Shown here in pieces: positions 28,126 through 37,400 of a DNA stretch of 64,000 nt; position 1 is the stretch's first letter, and each line of letters begins with the position of its first letter. The stretch is from Paracoccus kondratievae. Lineage in GTDB: Bacteria; Pseudomonadota; Alphaproteobacteria; Rhodobacterales; Rhodobacteraceae. The translations under genes were made by a program, and so were the position numbers. The notes under the pieces are model-generated. The model had not been told where the DNA came from. It saw only the letters and a list, made by a program, of their open reading frames with translations, and made no database searches. The stretch covers positions 310,001-374,000 of the forward strand of contig NZ_CP045073.1 in NCBI RefSeq assembly GCF_009301415.1, given 5' to 3'.

Positions 28126-29145
28126 CTATTGCGCAGCGGCACTGGCGTAGCTTGCGTTCACAAAGGGGGCATAATCGTCGAGCGAGCGGTCGATCTGCTT
28201 TTGCTCAGCAAGGAATCGCGCGCTTTCGCCCAGTGCCCGTTCCGCACCGCCGGTCAGCCATCTTTCAGATGCTTGTTCGGCCGCGTCGGGAAAGGTCAGC
28301 ATATTCAGCGCCTCGACTGTGCCGGCGGGGTCGCCGCCGATCATCTTGACGATACCCGCGACCTGCGGGGAATCCGCCGTCCATGCCGCTTTATTGGCGT
28401 TGTAATCGGCATAAGCCTCGGCCAGCGTGCTGGTGAACGCCTCCATGAATGCAGGGTTCCTGGCGGCAAAATCCTTATCCGCGACCAGCCCGTCAAAGAT
28501 CGGGACACTTGCCGCGCCGATCACCTCACTATCGGCGATGACCTTGCCCTCTTTCATCAGTTCGGTCAGCACCGGAGGCCAGACATAGGCCGCGTCGATA
28601 TCGCCGCGCTGCCAGGCCGCAAGGATCTGCGGCGGTTTCATGTTCAGGATGTTCACACCGCGCGGGTCGATCTTCCACACCTGGTCCATGCCGACCAGCA
28701 GATGGAAATGCGAGGTCGAGACAAAAGGCACCGCGACATTCTTGCCAGTCAGGTCGGCAGTGCTTTCGATGCCCGAGCCTTTGCGGGCGACCAGCGCCTC
28801 GGCCTTGCCGATATTGTCGAGGATCCAGAACAGCTCGAACTCAACCCCGCGCGTGGTGGCAGCGGCGATCCCGGTCGAGCCCAGCACCCCCACCGGCACA
28901 TTGCCCGAGGCAAGCGCGGTCGAGATATCCCCGCCCGATGAGAACTGCCGCCAGTCGATCTTGTAGCCCGCCTTTTCGGCAGCGGCGTCCAGCCGCCCAT
29001 CGGCAATGGCGGCGATAAAGGGGCCGACGATCTGCTGATAGCCCACCACCACCGTGGTTTCGGCCCCGGCCGGCCCTGCAAGGCCCAGCCCTGCGGCAAG
29101 CGCGATCGCGGCCAGAAACGTTCCGGCCCGGTCCATGCTGGTCAT
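28126..29145 (-). CDS. tauA: Taurine periplasmic binding protein TauA
   Basis: The taurine-binding protein of the ABC importer, about 339 aa. A Sec signal peptide (AGTFLAAIALAAGLGLAGPAGA) is followed by TTVVVGYQQIVGPFIAAIADG. The ligand-pocket sections GGDISTALASGNVPVGVLGSTG and AAWQRGDIDAAYVWPPVL are typical of TauA. Of two close ATGs, 29145 has GGGAG eight bases upstream and is preferred to 29151. It is the first gene of the operon tauABC-tauXY-xsc-tauZ-pta, divergent from tauR2. Confidence 0.92.
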   Translation of the reverse strand: MTSMDRAGTFLAAIALAAGLGLAGPAGAETTVVVGYQQIVGPFIAAIADGRLDAAAEKAGYKIDWRQFSSGGDISTALASGNVPVGVLGSTGIAAATTRGVEFELFWILDNIGKAEALVARKGSGIESTADLTGKNVAVPFVSTSHFHLLVGMDQVWKIDPRGVNILNMKPPQILAAWQRGDIDAAYVWPPVLTELMKEGKVIADSEVIGAASVPIFDGLVADKDFAARNPAFMEAFTSTLAEAYADYNANKAAWTADSPQVAGIVKMIGGDPAGTVEALNMLTFPDAAEQASERWLTGGAERALGESARFLAEQKQIDRSLDDYAPFVNASYASAAAQ

Positions 29146-29280
29146 TGTCATGACTCCCTGTCTTTGCGTTGTTGGTCCTGCGACGTGACCGGGCTTTTCG
29201 CCCGGACAAATCTTCCTGACACGGGACAGCTCTCAGCGGCTGCTTATGCGGCAAAATGTTGCAGGTGACGGGGCGTAACG

Positions 29281-29312
29281 ATATGTCCAGTTAAAAGGAA
29301 AGATAAGTCCAG
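29281..29312 (-). promoter_or_regulatory. Paired direct repeat between tauR2 and tauA (TauR-box-like)
   Basis: On the minus strand CTGGACTTAT (29312-29303) and CTGGACATAT (29290-29281) are direct repeats with a 22-bp period. They agree closely with the CTGGACTTAA boxes I recall for TauR of Rhodobacter capsulatus. They point toward tauA, while the first box abuts the tauR2 start codon on the other strand, so one binding event could activate tauABC and repress tauR2. Confidence 0.65.
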
Positions 29313-30797
29313 ATGAGCGACCGAATCCCCGTCGAGATGTACTTCCTGCGCGACAGCGAGGCAGGGACGTTGCAGGCGCGGCTGGCAGCCGCCATCGTAC
29401 GGGCGATCCTTGAGACACGGGCGCGGCCGGGCACGCGGCTGCCCTCAACCCGGGGGCTGGCCGAATCGCTGGGCCTGTCACGGATGACCGTCACGCTGGT
29501 CTATCAGGAGCTGATCAGCCAGGGTTATCTGGAGACCCGGCCGCGTTCCGGCGTCATGGTCGCCGCAACCGTCCCCCATCGCCGGCTGAGGGCCGCCAGA
29601 TCCTTGCCCGGCCAGACCGCTCTTGACTGGGACCGCTGGCTTGCAGGCGAGGTGCCGCGTCAGCGGGTGATCCGCAAGCCCTCAAACTGGCAGGATTTTC
29701 GCTATCCCTTCATCTATGGGCAAAGCGATGCGGCGCTGTTTGACCACAACGCCTGGCGCGACTGCGCACGACGGGCCTGGGGGACGCGGGACTTTGGCGA
29801 ACTTGCTTCGGATCTTTACGGCGCCGACGATCCGATGTTGATCGACTATATCTGCTCGCACTCACTGCCCCGGCGCGGGATTCAGGCCGAGCCAGATGAG
29901 GTATTGGTGACGCTTGGGGCGCAAAACGCGCTTTTCATTGCCATTGAACTGCTTGCCCGGGGTGACCGGCTGGCGGTGACCGAGGATCCCGGCTACCCCG
30001 ATTTCGCCGAAACGTTGCGCCGCGCGAACAGTCCCACGACCTTTCTGACCGTCGATGAGGGCGGGCTGAACCCCGAGCTTTTGCCCCAGGACACGCGGCT
30101 GGTGATCGTCACCCCCAGTCACAATATCCCTACCGGCGCGACCATGCCGCTGCCGCGCCGCCGCGACCTGCTGGCCCGCGCCGCCGCGCAGGATTTTCTG
30201 ATCATCGAGGATGATTACGATTTCGAGATGTCCTATCTTGCCCCACCGGCCCCGGCGCTGAAATCGCTCGATCACAGCGGGCGGGTGATCTATATCGGCA
30301 GCTTCTCAAAGTCGCTGTTTCCGGGACTGCGCATCGGCTACATGGTTGCCCCCAAGCCATTCATTGCGCGGGCGCGGGCGCTACGGGCGATCATGTTGCG
30401 TCACCCTCCGAACCACCTGCAACGGATCACTGCCTATTTTCTCGCGCTAGGGCATTACGACGCCCATATCGTGCGGCTGCGCGGCGCACTGAAGCGTCGT
30501 CGCGCGTTGATGGAAGACGCATTGGCTGCCACACCCCTGCGCATTGCCGGGGCAGCACGTTCGGGCGGCTCAAGCCTGTGGATTGAAGGACCAGTGGGGA
30601 TCGATAGCGGCGCTTTGGCCGCGCGGCTGCTTGACGACAGCGTTCTGATCGAGCCGGGAGAGGTATTTTTCGAGACCCCGCCGGTCCCCTGCCCGTTCTT
30701 TCGTCTGGGTTATTCCTCGATCCGCGACGGTGATATTGCGGCTGGGATCGGCCTGATCGCGCGGCGAGCCGGTGAATTGGCAGAACACGCGGCCTGA
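29313..30797 (+). CDS. MocR-type (GntR-aminotransferase) taurine regulator, TauR paralogue 2
   Basis: A 494-aa GntR-aminotransferase fusion, clearly related to the protein at 19158 over its full length: compare SDLYGADDPMLIDYI with [15 protein letters not shown], and GSFSKSLFPGLRIGY with [15 protein letters not shown]. The winged helix spans roughly residues 10-75 (STRGLAESLGLSRMTVTLVYQELISQGYLETRPRSG has the recognition helix), the PLP lysine lies in GSFSKS. It is divergent from tauA and its start codon touches one of the two direct repeats, suggesting autorepression. Which of the two paralogues acts on which promoter cannot be told from sequence. Confidence 0.88.
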   Translation: MSDRIPVEMYFLRDSEAGTLQARLAAAIVRAILETRARPGTRLPSTRGLAESLGLSRMTVTLVYQELISQGYLETRPRSGVMVAATVPHRRLRAARSLPGQTALDWDRWLAGEVPRQRVIRKPSNWQDFRYPFIYGQSDAALFDHNAWRDCARRAWGTRDFGELASDLYGADDPMLIDYICSHSLPRRGIQAEPDEVLVTLGAQNALFIAIELLARGDRLAVTEDPGYPDFAETLRRANSPTTFLTVDEGGLNPELLPQDTRLVIVTPSHNIPTGATMPLPRRRDLLARAAAQDFLIIEDDYDFEMSYLAPPAPALKSLDHSGRVIYIGSFSKSLFPGLRIGYMVAPKPFIARARALRAIMLRHPPNHLQRITAYFLALGHYDAHIVRLRGALKRRRALMEDALAATPLRIAGAARSGGSSLWIEGPVGIDSGALAARLLDDSVLIEPGEVFFETPPVPCPFFRLGYSSIRDGDIAAGIGLIARRAGELAEHAA

Positions 30798-30814
30798 CGA
30801 TGCACTGTTATTAA

Positions 30815-30836
30815 TGGATATTTTTACACGAAAGAA
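30815..30836 (+). repeat. 22-bp intergenic motif, copy B
   Basis: TGGATATTTT followed by TACACGAAAGAA, 18 bases after the tauR2 stop and on the same strand. It differs from copy A at two positions only. Unlike the other copies no GC-rich hairpin precedes it. The remaining bases up to fabA (30837-31028) hold nothing else I can identify. Confidence 0.7.
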
Positions 30837-31028
30837 GAAACCGGCGGGGGCTTTCCAATATACAGGTGGGTGCGACAGAGGGCCCGATCATCAACACCCC
30901 CTGCGCCCTTGCGCCTTGCCGCGACGGAATGATAGATCGAAGGTCAGGTTTCGTGCAGGGCGTTGCCCGGCGACAGCAGCACGGACAGCATGAGCAACGC
31001 AATGCCGGATCGAGGAGAACAGACGCGC

Positions 31029-31538
31029 ATGACGATGACACGGACCAGCTTTGACAAGGAAGATTTGCTGGCCTGCGCCCGTGGCGAGCTGTTCGGCCCC
31101 GGAAATGCCCAATTGCCCGAACCGCCGATGCTGATGATGGACCGCATTACCGATATCTCGGCCGAGGGTGGCCTGCACGGCAAAGGCCATGTTGTCGCCG
31201 AATTCGATATTCATCCCGAGCTTTGGTTCTTTCCGTGCCATTTCCCCGGCAACCCCATCATGCCCGGCTGTCTGGGTCTTGACGGGCTGTGGCAGCTGAC
31301 CGGCTTTAACCTTGGCTGGCGCGGCTGGCAGGGGCGCGGCTATGCGCTGGGTGTGGGCGAGGTCAAGCTGACCGGCATGGTACGCCCCGACCGCAGGCTT
31401 TTGCGTTATTTCGTCGACTTTACCAAGGCGATCCAGACCCGCCGACTGACCATGGGCGTTGCCGACGGCCGCGTCGAGGCCGACGGTGAAACGATCTACG
31501 AAGTCAAGGATATGAAGGTGGCCCTGTCGGCCGCCTGA
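31029..31538 (+). CDS. fabA: 3-hydroxydecanoyl-ACP dehydratase/isomerase FabA
   Basis: FabA makes trans-2- and cis-3-decenoyl-ACP, the branch point to unsaturated fatty acids. The 169-aa protein has the active-site His71 in [15 protein letters not shown] and the Asp at about residue 85 in [14 protein letters not shown] lies 11 bases before the ATG at 31029; upstream in-frame ATGs lack this and precede the conserved region by too much. It heads the operon fabA-fabB-fabI-hydrolase. Confidence 0.96.
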   Translation: MTMTRTSFDKEDLLACARGELFGPGNAQLPEPPMLMMDRITDISAEGGLHGKGHVVAEFDIHPELWFFPCHFPGNPIMPGCLGLDGLWQLTGFNLGWRGWQGRGYALGVGEVKLTGMVRPDRRLLRYFVDFTKAIQTRRLTMGVADGRVEADGETIYEVKDMKVALSAA

Positions 31539-31559
31539 CCCAGGAACCAGGAGCACGCC

Positions 31560-32789
31560 ATGCGCCGTGTCGTCATCACCGGGTTGGGCATCGTCTCTCC
31601 CATCGGCAATAATGCCGCCGAAGTCACCGAAAGCTTGCGGACCGGCCGGTCGGGGATCGTCTTTGCCCCGGAATATGCCGAGCACGGCTTTCGCAGCCAG
31701 GTCCACGGCATGCCACAAATCGCGGTCGAGGATTACATCGACAAGCGCAACCTGCGCTTTATGGGCATGGGTGCCGCCTATAACTTCATCGCCATGGAAC
31801 AGGCGATCGAGGACGCGGGCCTTGCGCCCGAGGATGTTTCGAACGAACGCACCGGCCTGGTCATGGGGTCTGGCGGGCCGTCGACCGCGAATCTGTTCGA
31901 CGCGCATCGCATCGTGCTGGAAAAGGGTGCGCCCAAGCGTATGGGACCCTTTATGGTCACGCGCTGCATGTCCTCGACCAATTCGGCCTGTCTGGCGACG
32001 CCGTTCCGCATCAAGGGTGTGAACTATTCGATCACCTCGGCCTGCTCGACCTCGGCCCATTGCATCGGCAATGGTACCGAGTTGATCCAGATGGGTAAGC
32101 AGGACATCGTCTTTGCGGGTGGTGGCGAAGAGCTGGACTGGACGCTGTCCTGCCTTTTTGACGCCATGGGGGCGATGTCGTCGAAATATAACGACACGCC
32201 ACAAAGCGCATCCCGGCCCTTTGACGTTACCCGCGACGGTTTTGTCATTGCCGGTGGCGCCGGCGTCGTCGTGCTTGAGGAACTGGGTCACGCGCTGGCG
32301 CGCGGTGCCAAGATCTATGCCGAAGTCACGGGCTATGGCGCGACCAGCGACGGCTATGACATGGTTGCCCCCTCTGGCGAGGGCGGAGAGCGGTCGATGC
32401 GGCTGGCACTGTCTACCCTGCCCGAGGGGCGGCAGGTCAGCTATGTCAATGCGCATGGCACCTCGACCCCGGTGGGTGATGTCGGCGAGGTCAAGGCGCT
32501 GCGCCGCGTCTTTGGTGAGGGCGCTGTACCGCCCATCTCATCTACCAAATCCCTGACCGGGCATTCGCTGGGCGCGACCGGCGCGCATGAGGCGATTTAT
32601 TCGCTGCTGATGATGCAGAACGGCTTTATCGCCGCCTCGGCCAATATCACCGAACTCGACCCCGAAATCCAACCCGCCGAGGTCGTGCGTGAACGGATGG
32701 ACAATGTCGATTTTGACAGCGTCCTTTCCAACAGTTTCGGCTTTGGCGGCACCAACGCCACGCTGGTGTTGTCCAAATATCGTGAATGA
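31560..32789 (+). CDS. fabB: 3-oxoacyl-ACP synthase I FabB
   Basis: Condensing enzyme that elongates the cis-3-decenoyl-ACP made by FabA. Length 409 aa; catalytic triad Cys in [14 protein letters not shown], His in [11 protein letters not shown] and His in [15 protein letters not shown], and the glycine-rich end [14 protein letters not shown]. It starts 21 bases after fabA, and the pairing with fabA distinguishes it from FabF. Confidence 0.95.
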   Translation: MRRVVITGLGIVSPIGNNAAEVTESLRTGRSGIVFAPEYAEHGFRSQVHGMPQIAVEDYIDKRNLRFMGMGAAYNFIAMEQAIEDAGLAPEDVSNERTGLVMGSGGPSTANLFDAHRIVLEKGAPKRMGPFMVTRCMSSTNSACLATPFRIKGVNYSITSACSTSAHCIGNGTELIQMGKQDIVFAGGGEELDWTLSCLFDAMGAMSSKYNDTPQSASRPFDVTRDGFVIAGGAGVVVLEELGHALARGAKIYAEVTGYGATSDGYDMVAPSGEGGERSMRLALSTLPEGRQVSYVNAHGTSTPVGDVGEVKALRRVFGEGAVPPISSTKSLTGHSLGATGAHEAIYSLLMMQNGFIAASANITELDPEIQPAEVVRERMDNVDFDSVLSNSFGFGGTNATLVLSKYRE

Positions 32790-32808
32790 ATCAGGAAAAG
32801 GTTAAACC

Positions 32809-33597
32809 ATGGGCGAATTGATGAAAGGGAAACGCGGCCTTGTCATGGGGGTCGCGAATGACCGTTCTATCGCTTGGGGGATTGCGCGAGCTCTGGCTGA
32901 CGAGGGTGCCGGACTGGCCTTTACCTATCAGGGCGAAGCCTTTGGCAAGCGGGTCGAGCCGCTGGCGCAGTCGCTTGGTTCTGATTTCCTGATGGATGTG
33001 GACGTGCTGGATGACGAATCGCTCGACCGCGCTTTTAGACAGATCGAGACGCGCTGGGGTGGGCTCGACTTTCTGATCCACGCCATCGCCTACTCCGACA
33101 AGACTGAACTGACTGGCCGTTTTATCAATACGACCCGCGACAACTTTAAGAACTCGCTGACGATTTCCTGTTATTCGCTGATTGATCTGGCCCGCCGCGC
33201 GCAGCCGCTGATGAAGGACGGCGGTTCGATCATCACGCTGACCTATGCCGGCTCGAACCGGGTCACGCCGTTCTATAACGTCATGGGGGTGGCCAAGGCG
33301 GCGCTGGAATCCTCGGTCCGCTATCTGGCCAATGACCTTGGCCCCGAGGGGATCCGCGTCAACGCGATCAGCCCCGGCCCGATGAAAACGCTGGCCGGCG
33401 CAGCGATCGGCGGCGCGCGCAAGACCTATCGCCACACCGAGGCCAACGCCCCACTGCGCGCCAATGCGACGCTTGAGGCGATCGGCGGCACGGCGGTCTG
33501 GCTGTGTTCGGACTGGGGTGCCTGCACCACAGGGGAAATCGTGCTGGTCGATGGCGGCTATCACGTTCTGGGAATGCCGCAATCGGAAAACCTGTAA
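32809..33597 (+). CDS. fabI: Enoyl-ACP reductase (NADH) FabI
   Basis: A 262-aa short-chain-dehydrogenase-type reductase for the last step of each fatty-acid elongation cycle. It shows the FabI cofactor start GKRGLVMGVANDRSIAWGIA, the catalytic Tyr and Lys in FYNVMGVAKAALE (Tyr-x6-Lys as in FabI), and VNAISPGPMKTLA with the flexible substrate loop. Being third in the fabA-fabB operon fits. Its TAA overlaps the next ATG by one base. Confidence 0.94.
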   Translation: MGELMKGKRGLVMGVANDRSIAWGIARALADEGAGLAFTYQGEAFGKRVEPLAQSLGSDFLMDVDVLDDESLDRAFRQIETRWGGLDFLIHAIAYSDKTELTGRFINTTRDNFKNSLTISCYSLIDLARRAQPLMKDGGSIITLTYAGSNRVTPFYNVMGVAKAALESSVRYLANDLGPEGIRVNAISPGPMKTLAGAAIGGARKTYRHTEANAPLRANATLEAIGGTAVWLCSDWGACTTGEIVLVDGGYHVLGMPQSENL

Positions 33598-34430
33598 TGA
33601 GCCCGCGCTTTTTCCGGGCCGAGGACGGCGCAAAGCTTGCCTATCGCGATGAAGGCGAAGGGCTGCCGGTTCTGGCACTGGCCGGTCTGACCCGGACGGG
33701 GCGCGACTTTGACTATCTTGCCCCGCATCTGTCCGGGGTACGGCTGATCCGGCCCGACTACCGGGGCCGAGGCGATTCCGACTGGACCGGCGGCAACAGC
33801 TATACCGTCCTGCAAGAGGCACGGGATGCGCTGGCCCTTCTGGATCACCTGGGGATTGAGCGGGCGGCGGTGCTCGGCACCTCGCGGGGCGGGATCATCG
33901 GCATGTTTCTGGCCGCGACCGCGCATGACCGGCTGTTGGGCCTGTGTCTGAACGATGTCGGTCCGGTCCTGCAACGTGAAGGGCTGGTTCGTATTTTCGA
34001 CTATCTGGGCCGCAACCCTGCCGCCAAAACCCTGGAGGATCTGGCGCAGCGTCTGCCCGCGAATATGCCCGGCTTTGCCAATGTCCCCGCAAGCCGCTGG
34101 CTGGAAGAGGCACAGCGCCATTATCTTGAAACGCCCGCTGGCCTGCGCATCAACTACGATCCCGAACTGCGGCAGGCGTTCATGGCAGCCTTTGAGGGAC
34201 CCGAGGTCGATCTTTGGCCGATGTTCGACACGGCGCAGGGGTTGCCTCTGGCACTGATCCGGGGGGCGAATTCGGACCTTTTGGCAAGAGATACTGCCAA
34301 CGAAATGCAGCGTCGCCGTCCGGACATGATCCGGGCCGAGGTCCCCGACCGCGCGCATATCCCCTTTCTTGACGAACCCGAGGCTTTGACCGCGATCCAT
34401 GCCTGGCTTGAGGCAATGCGCAAGGACTGA
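33597..34430 (+). CDS. Alpha/beta hydrolase
   Basis: A 277-aa alpha/beta-hydrolase with the oxyanion region ALAGLTRTGRDFDYL, the nucleophile elbow GTSRGG (Ser near residue 100) and the catalytic His in PDRAHIPFLDEP. No signal peptide. It overlaps the fabI stop by one base, so translation is coupled to fatty-acid synthesis genes; an acyl-ester or thioester substrate is possible but not shown. Confidence 0.85.
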   Translation: MSPRFFRAEDGAKLAYRDEGEGLPVLALAGLTRTGRDFDYLAPHLSGVRLIRPDYRGRGDSDWTGGNSYTVLQEARDALALLDHLGIERAAVLGTSRGGIIGMFLAATAHDRLLGLCLNDVGPVLQREGLVRIFDYLGRNPAAKTLEDLAQRLPANMPGFANVPASRWLEEAQRHYLETPAGLRINYDPELRQAFMAAFEGPEVDLWPMFDTAQGLPLALIRGANSDLLARDTANEMQRRRPDMIRAEVPDRAHIPFLDEPEALTAIHAWLEAMRKD

Positions 34431-34453
34431 CCGGCCCGCCCGACGCGGGCCGG
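34431..34453. terminator. Hairpin between the fab operon and putA
   Basis: CCGGCCCGC and GCGGGCCGG with a five-base loop directly after the hydrolase stop, between convergent genes. There is no strong T-run. Confidence 0.55.
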
Positions 34454-34465
34454 AGCTATGCGTGT

Positions 34466-37400
34466 TTAACCCGCCAGCAATGCGGCATTACCGCCCGCAG
34501 CAGTGGTATCGACGCACAGATGACGCTCATGCGCGACATGGGCCAGATCAGGTGCAGCGGTAATCAACGGCAGGATCGGTCCTTTACGCGCTGCCAGCAC
34601 ACGGGCATAGGCGCGCCCCTGGGCGGCATCGCCCCACCACAGTACCGCCGAGAAACCTTGCAGCGCCTCCAGCGCCTCGGGGGGCAGATGTCCATGGACC
34701 GGCACGGCATGACCGCCAAGTGCACTGACCGCCGCCACCTGCGCCGCGACCGCCTCGCGCCCCGGCCCAAGGCAGATCAGCGGCGTACGGGCATGAAGAA
34801 CGAGACGGTTCAGCTCTCCGGTCGGGCCGGGCATCAGCCGCTCGTCGATCCGGGCTGCGCCGGCCGTACGCAAAGCGGCGCTTAGCGTACCAAGATCCGC
34901 CGTTCCGCCCTGCCCCGCATCTGTGGCGCTCACGGTCTCGGGCGCAAAGAAGCGTCCCAGATAAAGCGGCCCGCCCGCCTTCGGGCCGGTGCCCGACAGC
35001 CCCTCGCCCCCAAAGGGCTGACTGCCGACCACCGCGCCGATCTGGTTACGGTTGACGTAAATATTGCCGGCATGGATCGCGTCCGACACCTCTTGCACCC
35101 GCGAATCGATCCGGGTGTGCAGGCCAAAGGTCAGGCCAAAACCACGCCGGTTGATATCCGCGATCACCTGATCCAGCTCTCCCGCGCGGAAGGTTGCGAC
35201 ATGCAGGACGGGACCAAAGATTTCACGGTCAAGATCGTCGATACCTTTGACACCAAGCAGCACCGGCGCCACAAAATGCCCCTGTTTCGGCGCCCAGACC
35301 CGATGCAGGACGAGATTCGCGCGGCTTTCAAGATATTGCTCGATATTTGCCTGTGCCTCGGCGTCGATCACCGGCCCGACATCGGTCGCAAGCCGCCACG
35401 GATCGCCGATGCGCAGCTCATCCATGGCGCCTTTGATCATGGCGATCAGATGCGGTGCGATATCCTCTTGCACGTAAAGGCAGCGCAGCGCCGAGCAACG
35501 TTGCCCCGCCGAACGGAAGCTTGAGGCGACGATATCGCGCACCGCCTGTTCAGGCAGGGCAGTCGAATCGACGATCATCGCGTTCAGTCCCCCGGTCTCG
35601 GCAATCAATGGTGTGCCGGGGGCCATATGCTCGGCCATGGCGCGCGCGATGATCTGCGCCGTCTCGGTCGAGCCGGTAAAGACCACGCCATTGATACGCT
35701 GGTCCGAGGTCAGCGCCGCACCGACCGTCCCGCCCTGACCGGGCAGAAGTTGCAGCGCAGATTTGGGCACCCCTGCCTCATGCAGCAGGCGCACGGCAAT
35801 GGCAGCGATCAGCGGCGTCTGCTCGGCCGGTTTCGCCAGCACTGCATTGCCAGCCATCAAAGCCGCCGCGATCTGGCCGGTAAAAATGGCCAGCGGAAAG
35901 TTCCACGGGCTGATCGCCGCGATCACGCCGCGCGGACGTCCGGTCTGGGCCTCGCCCTCGGCGGCATAATATCGCAGGAAATCCACCGCCTCGCGCAGTT
36001 CACCCACACAATCGGGCAGGGTCTTGCCCGCCTCGCGCGCAAGAACCGCAAAGATCGGGCCGAAATTCGCTTCGTAAAGATCAGCGGCACGGCGCAGAGC
36101 CTCAGCACGGAAAGGGGCGGATGCGTCCCAGATCCGGGCATCCTCGATGGCGCGCGCAACGGTTTCGGCATCCGCCTCGGTCACATGGCCAACGACCTCA
36201 CCACTGGCGGGGTTCAGGACCTCTGCCCGCTGCCCCGAGGAGGGCGAGACGGTCAGCGGCGCAGCGTCAGGCAGCGAGCCCTGCCGAGCGGCCTCGATCC
36301 GGGCGAGCGTTGTTTCATCGCTAAGGTCAAACCCCTGCGAGTTGGGACGCGTCGCGCCAAACAGTGCATCAGGTGCCACCAGCCCGGCAGGAGGCTGCGC
36401 CGAGGCCAATGCCTCAAGCGGATCACGCGCGACCTCTTCGGGCGTAACCGCCTCATCCACGATCTGATGCACAAAGCTGCTGTTGGCGCCATTCTCCAGC
36501 AGGCGGCGGACCAGATAGGCCAACAGGTCGCGATGCGCCCCGACCGGCGCATAGATACGGCAACGACCGTTGTGATCGCGCAAAACAATGTCATGCAGAC
36601 GTTCACCCATGCCATGCAGGCGCTGGAACTCGAATTCGATATCGCCGACCATTTCAAGGATCGCGGCCACGGTATGGGCGTTATGGGTGGCGAATTGCGG
36701 ATAGATGCGGTCGGCATAGCCGATCAGCTTACGGGCATTGGCGATATAGCTGACATCGGTTGCAACCTTGGTGGTGAACAGCGGAAAGCCCGGCAGCCCC
36801 TCGACCTGAGCGCGCTTGATCTCGCTGTCCCAGTATGCGCCCTTGACCAGCCGGACCATGATGCGGCGATCCAGCCTTTCAGCCAAAGCATGCAGCCAGT
36901 CGATCACCTGACCGGCGCGTTTGCCATAGGCCTGAACCACGACGCCGAACCCGTCCCAGCCGGCAAGCGAGGGGTCGGACAGCACCGCCTCGATCACTTT
37001 CAGGGACAGGACCAGCCGGTCCTGCTCTTCGGCGTCGATGTTCATGCCCATGCCAGCAGCCTTGGCCTGCCGGGCAAGTGACAGCACCACCGGCACCAGT
37101 TCGGCCATGACCCGGGCCTCTTGCGCAACCTCGTAACGTGGATGCAGCGCCGACAGCTTGATCGAGATGCCGGGGTTCATCTGCACCGACCCTTTGGTGC
37201 AGGCCTTGGCAATCGCCGCGATGGCATCGGAATAGTCCCGGGCATAGCGCGCCGCATCCGCACCGGTCATCGCCGCCTCGCCCAGCATGTCATAGCTGTA
37301 GGTAAAGCCCTGCGCCTCGCGCTGCGCGGCACGTTCAAGCGCCGCCTCGATGGTCTGACCCAGCACGAACTGCCGCCCCATCTCTTTCATCGCCCGGCCG

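Noticed and set aside
30891..32456. 521-aa open frame on the minus strand
   Set aside because: Antisense to fabA and fabB; no ribosome site or family resemblance.
35627..37081. 484-aa open frame on the plus strand
   Set aside because: Antisense to putA, whose catalytic motifs are on the minus strand.
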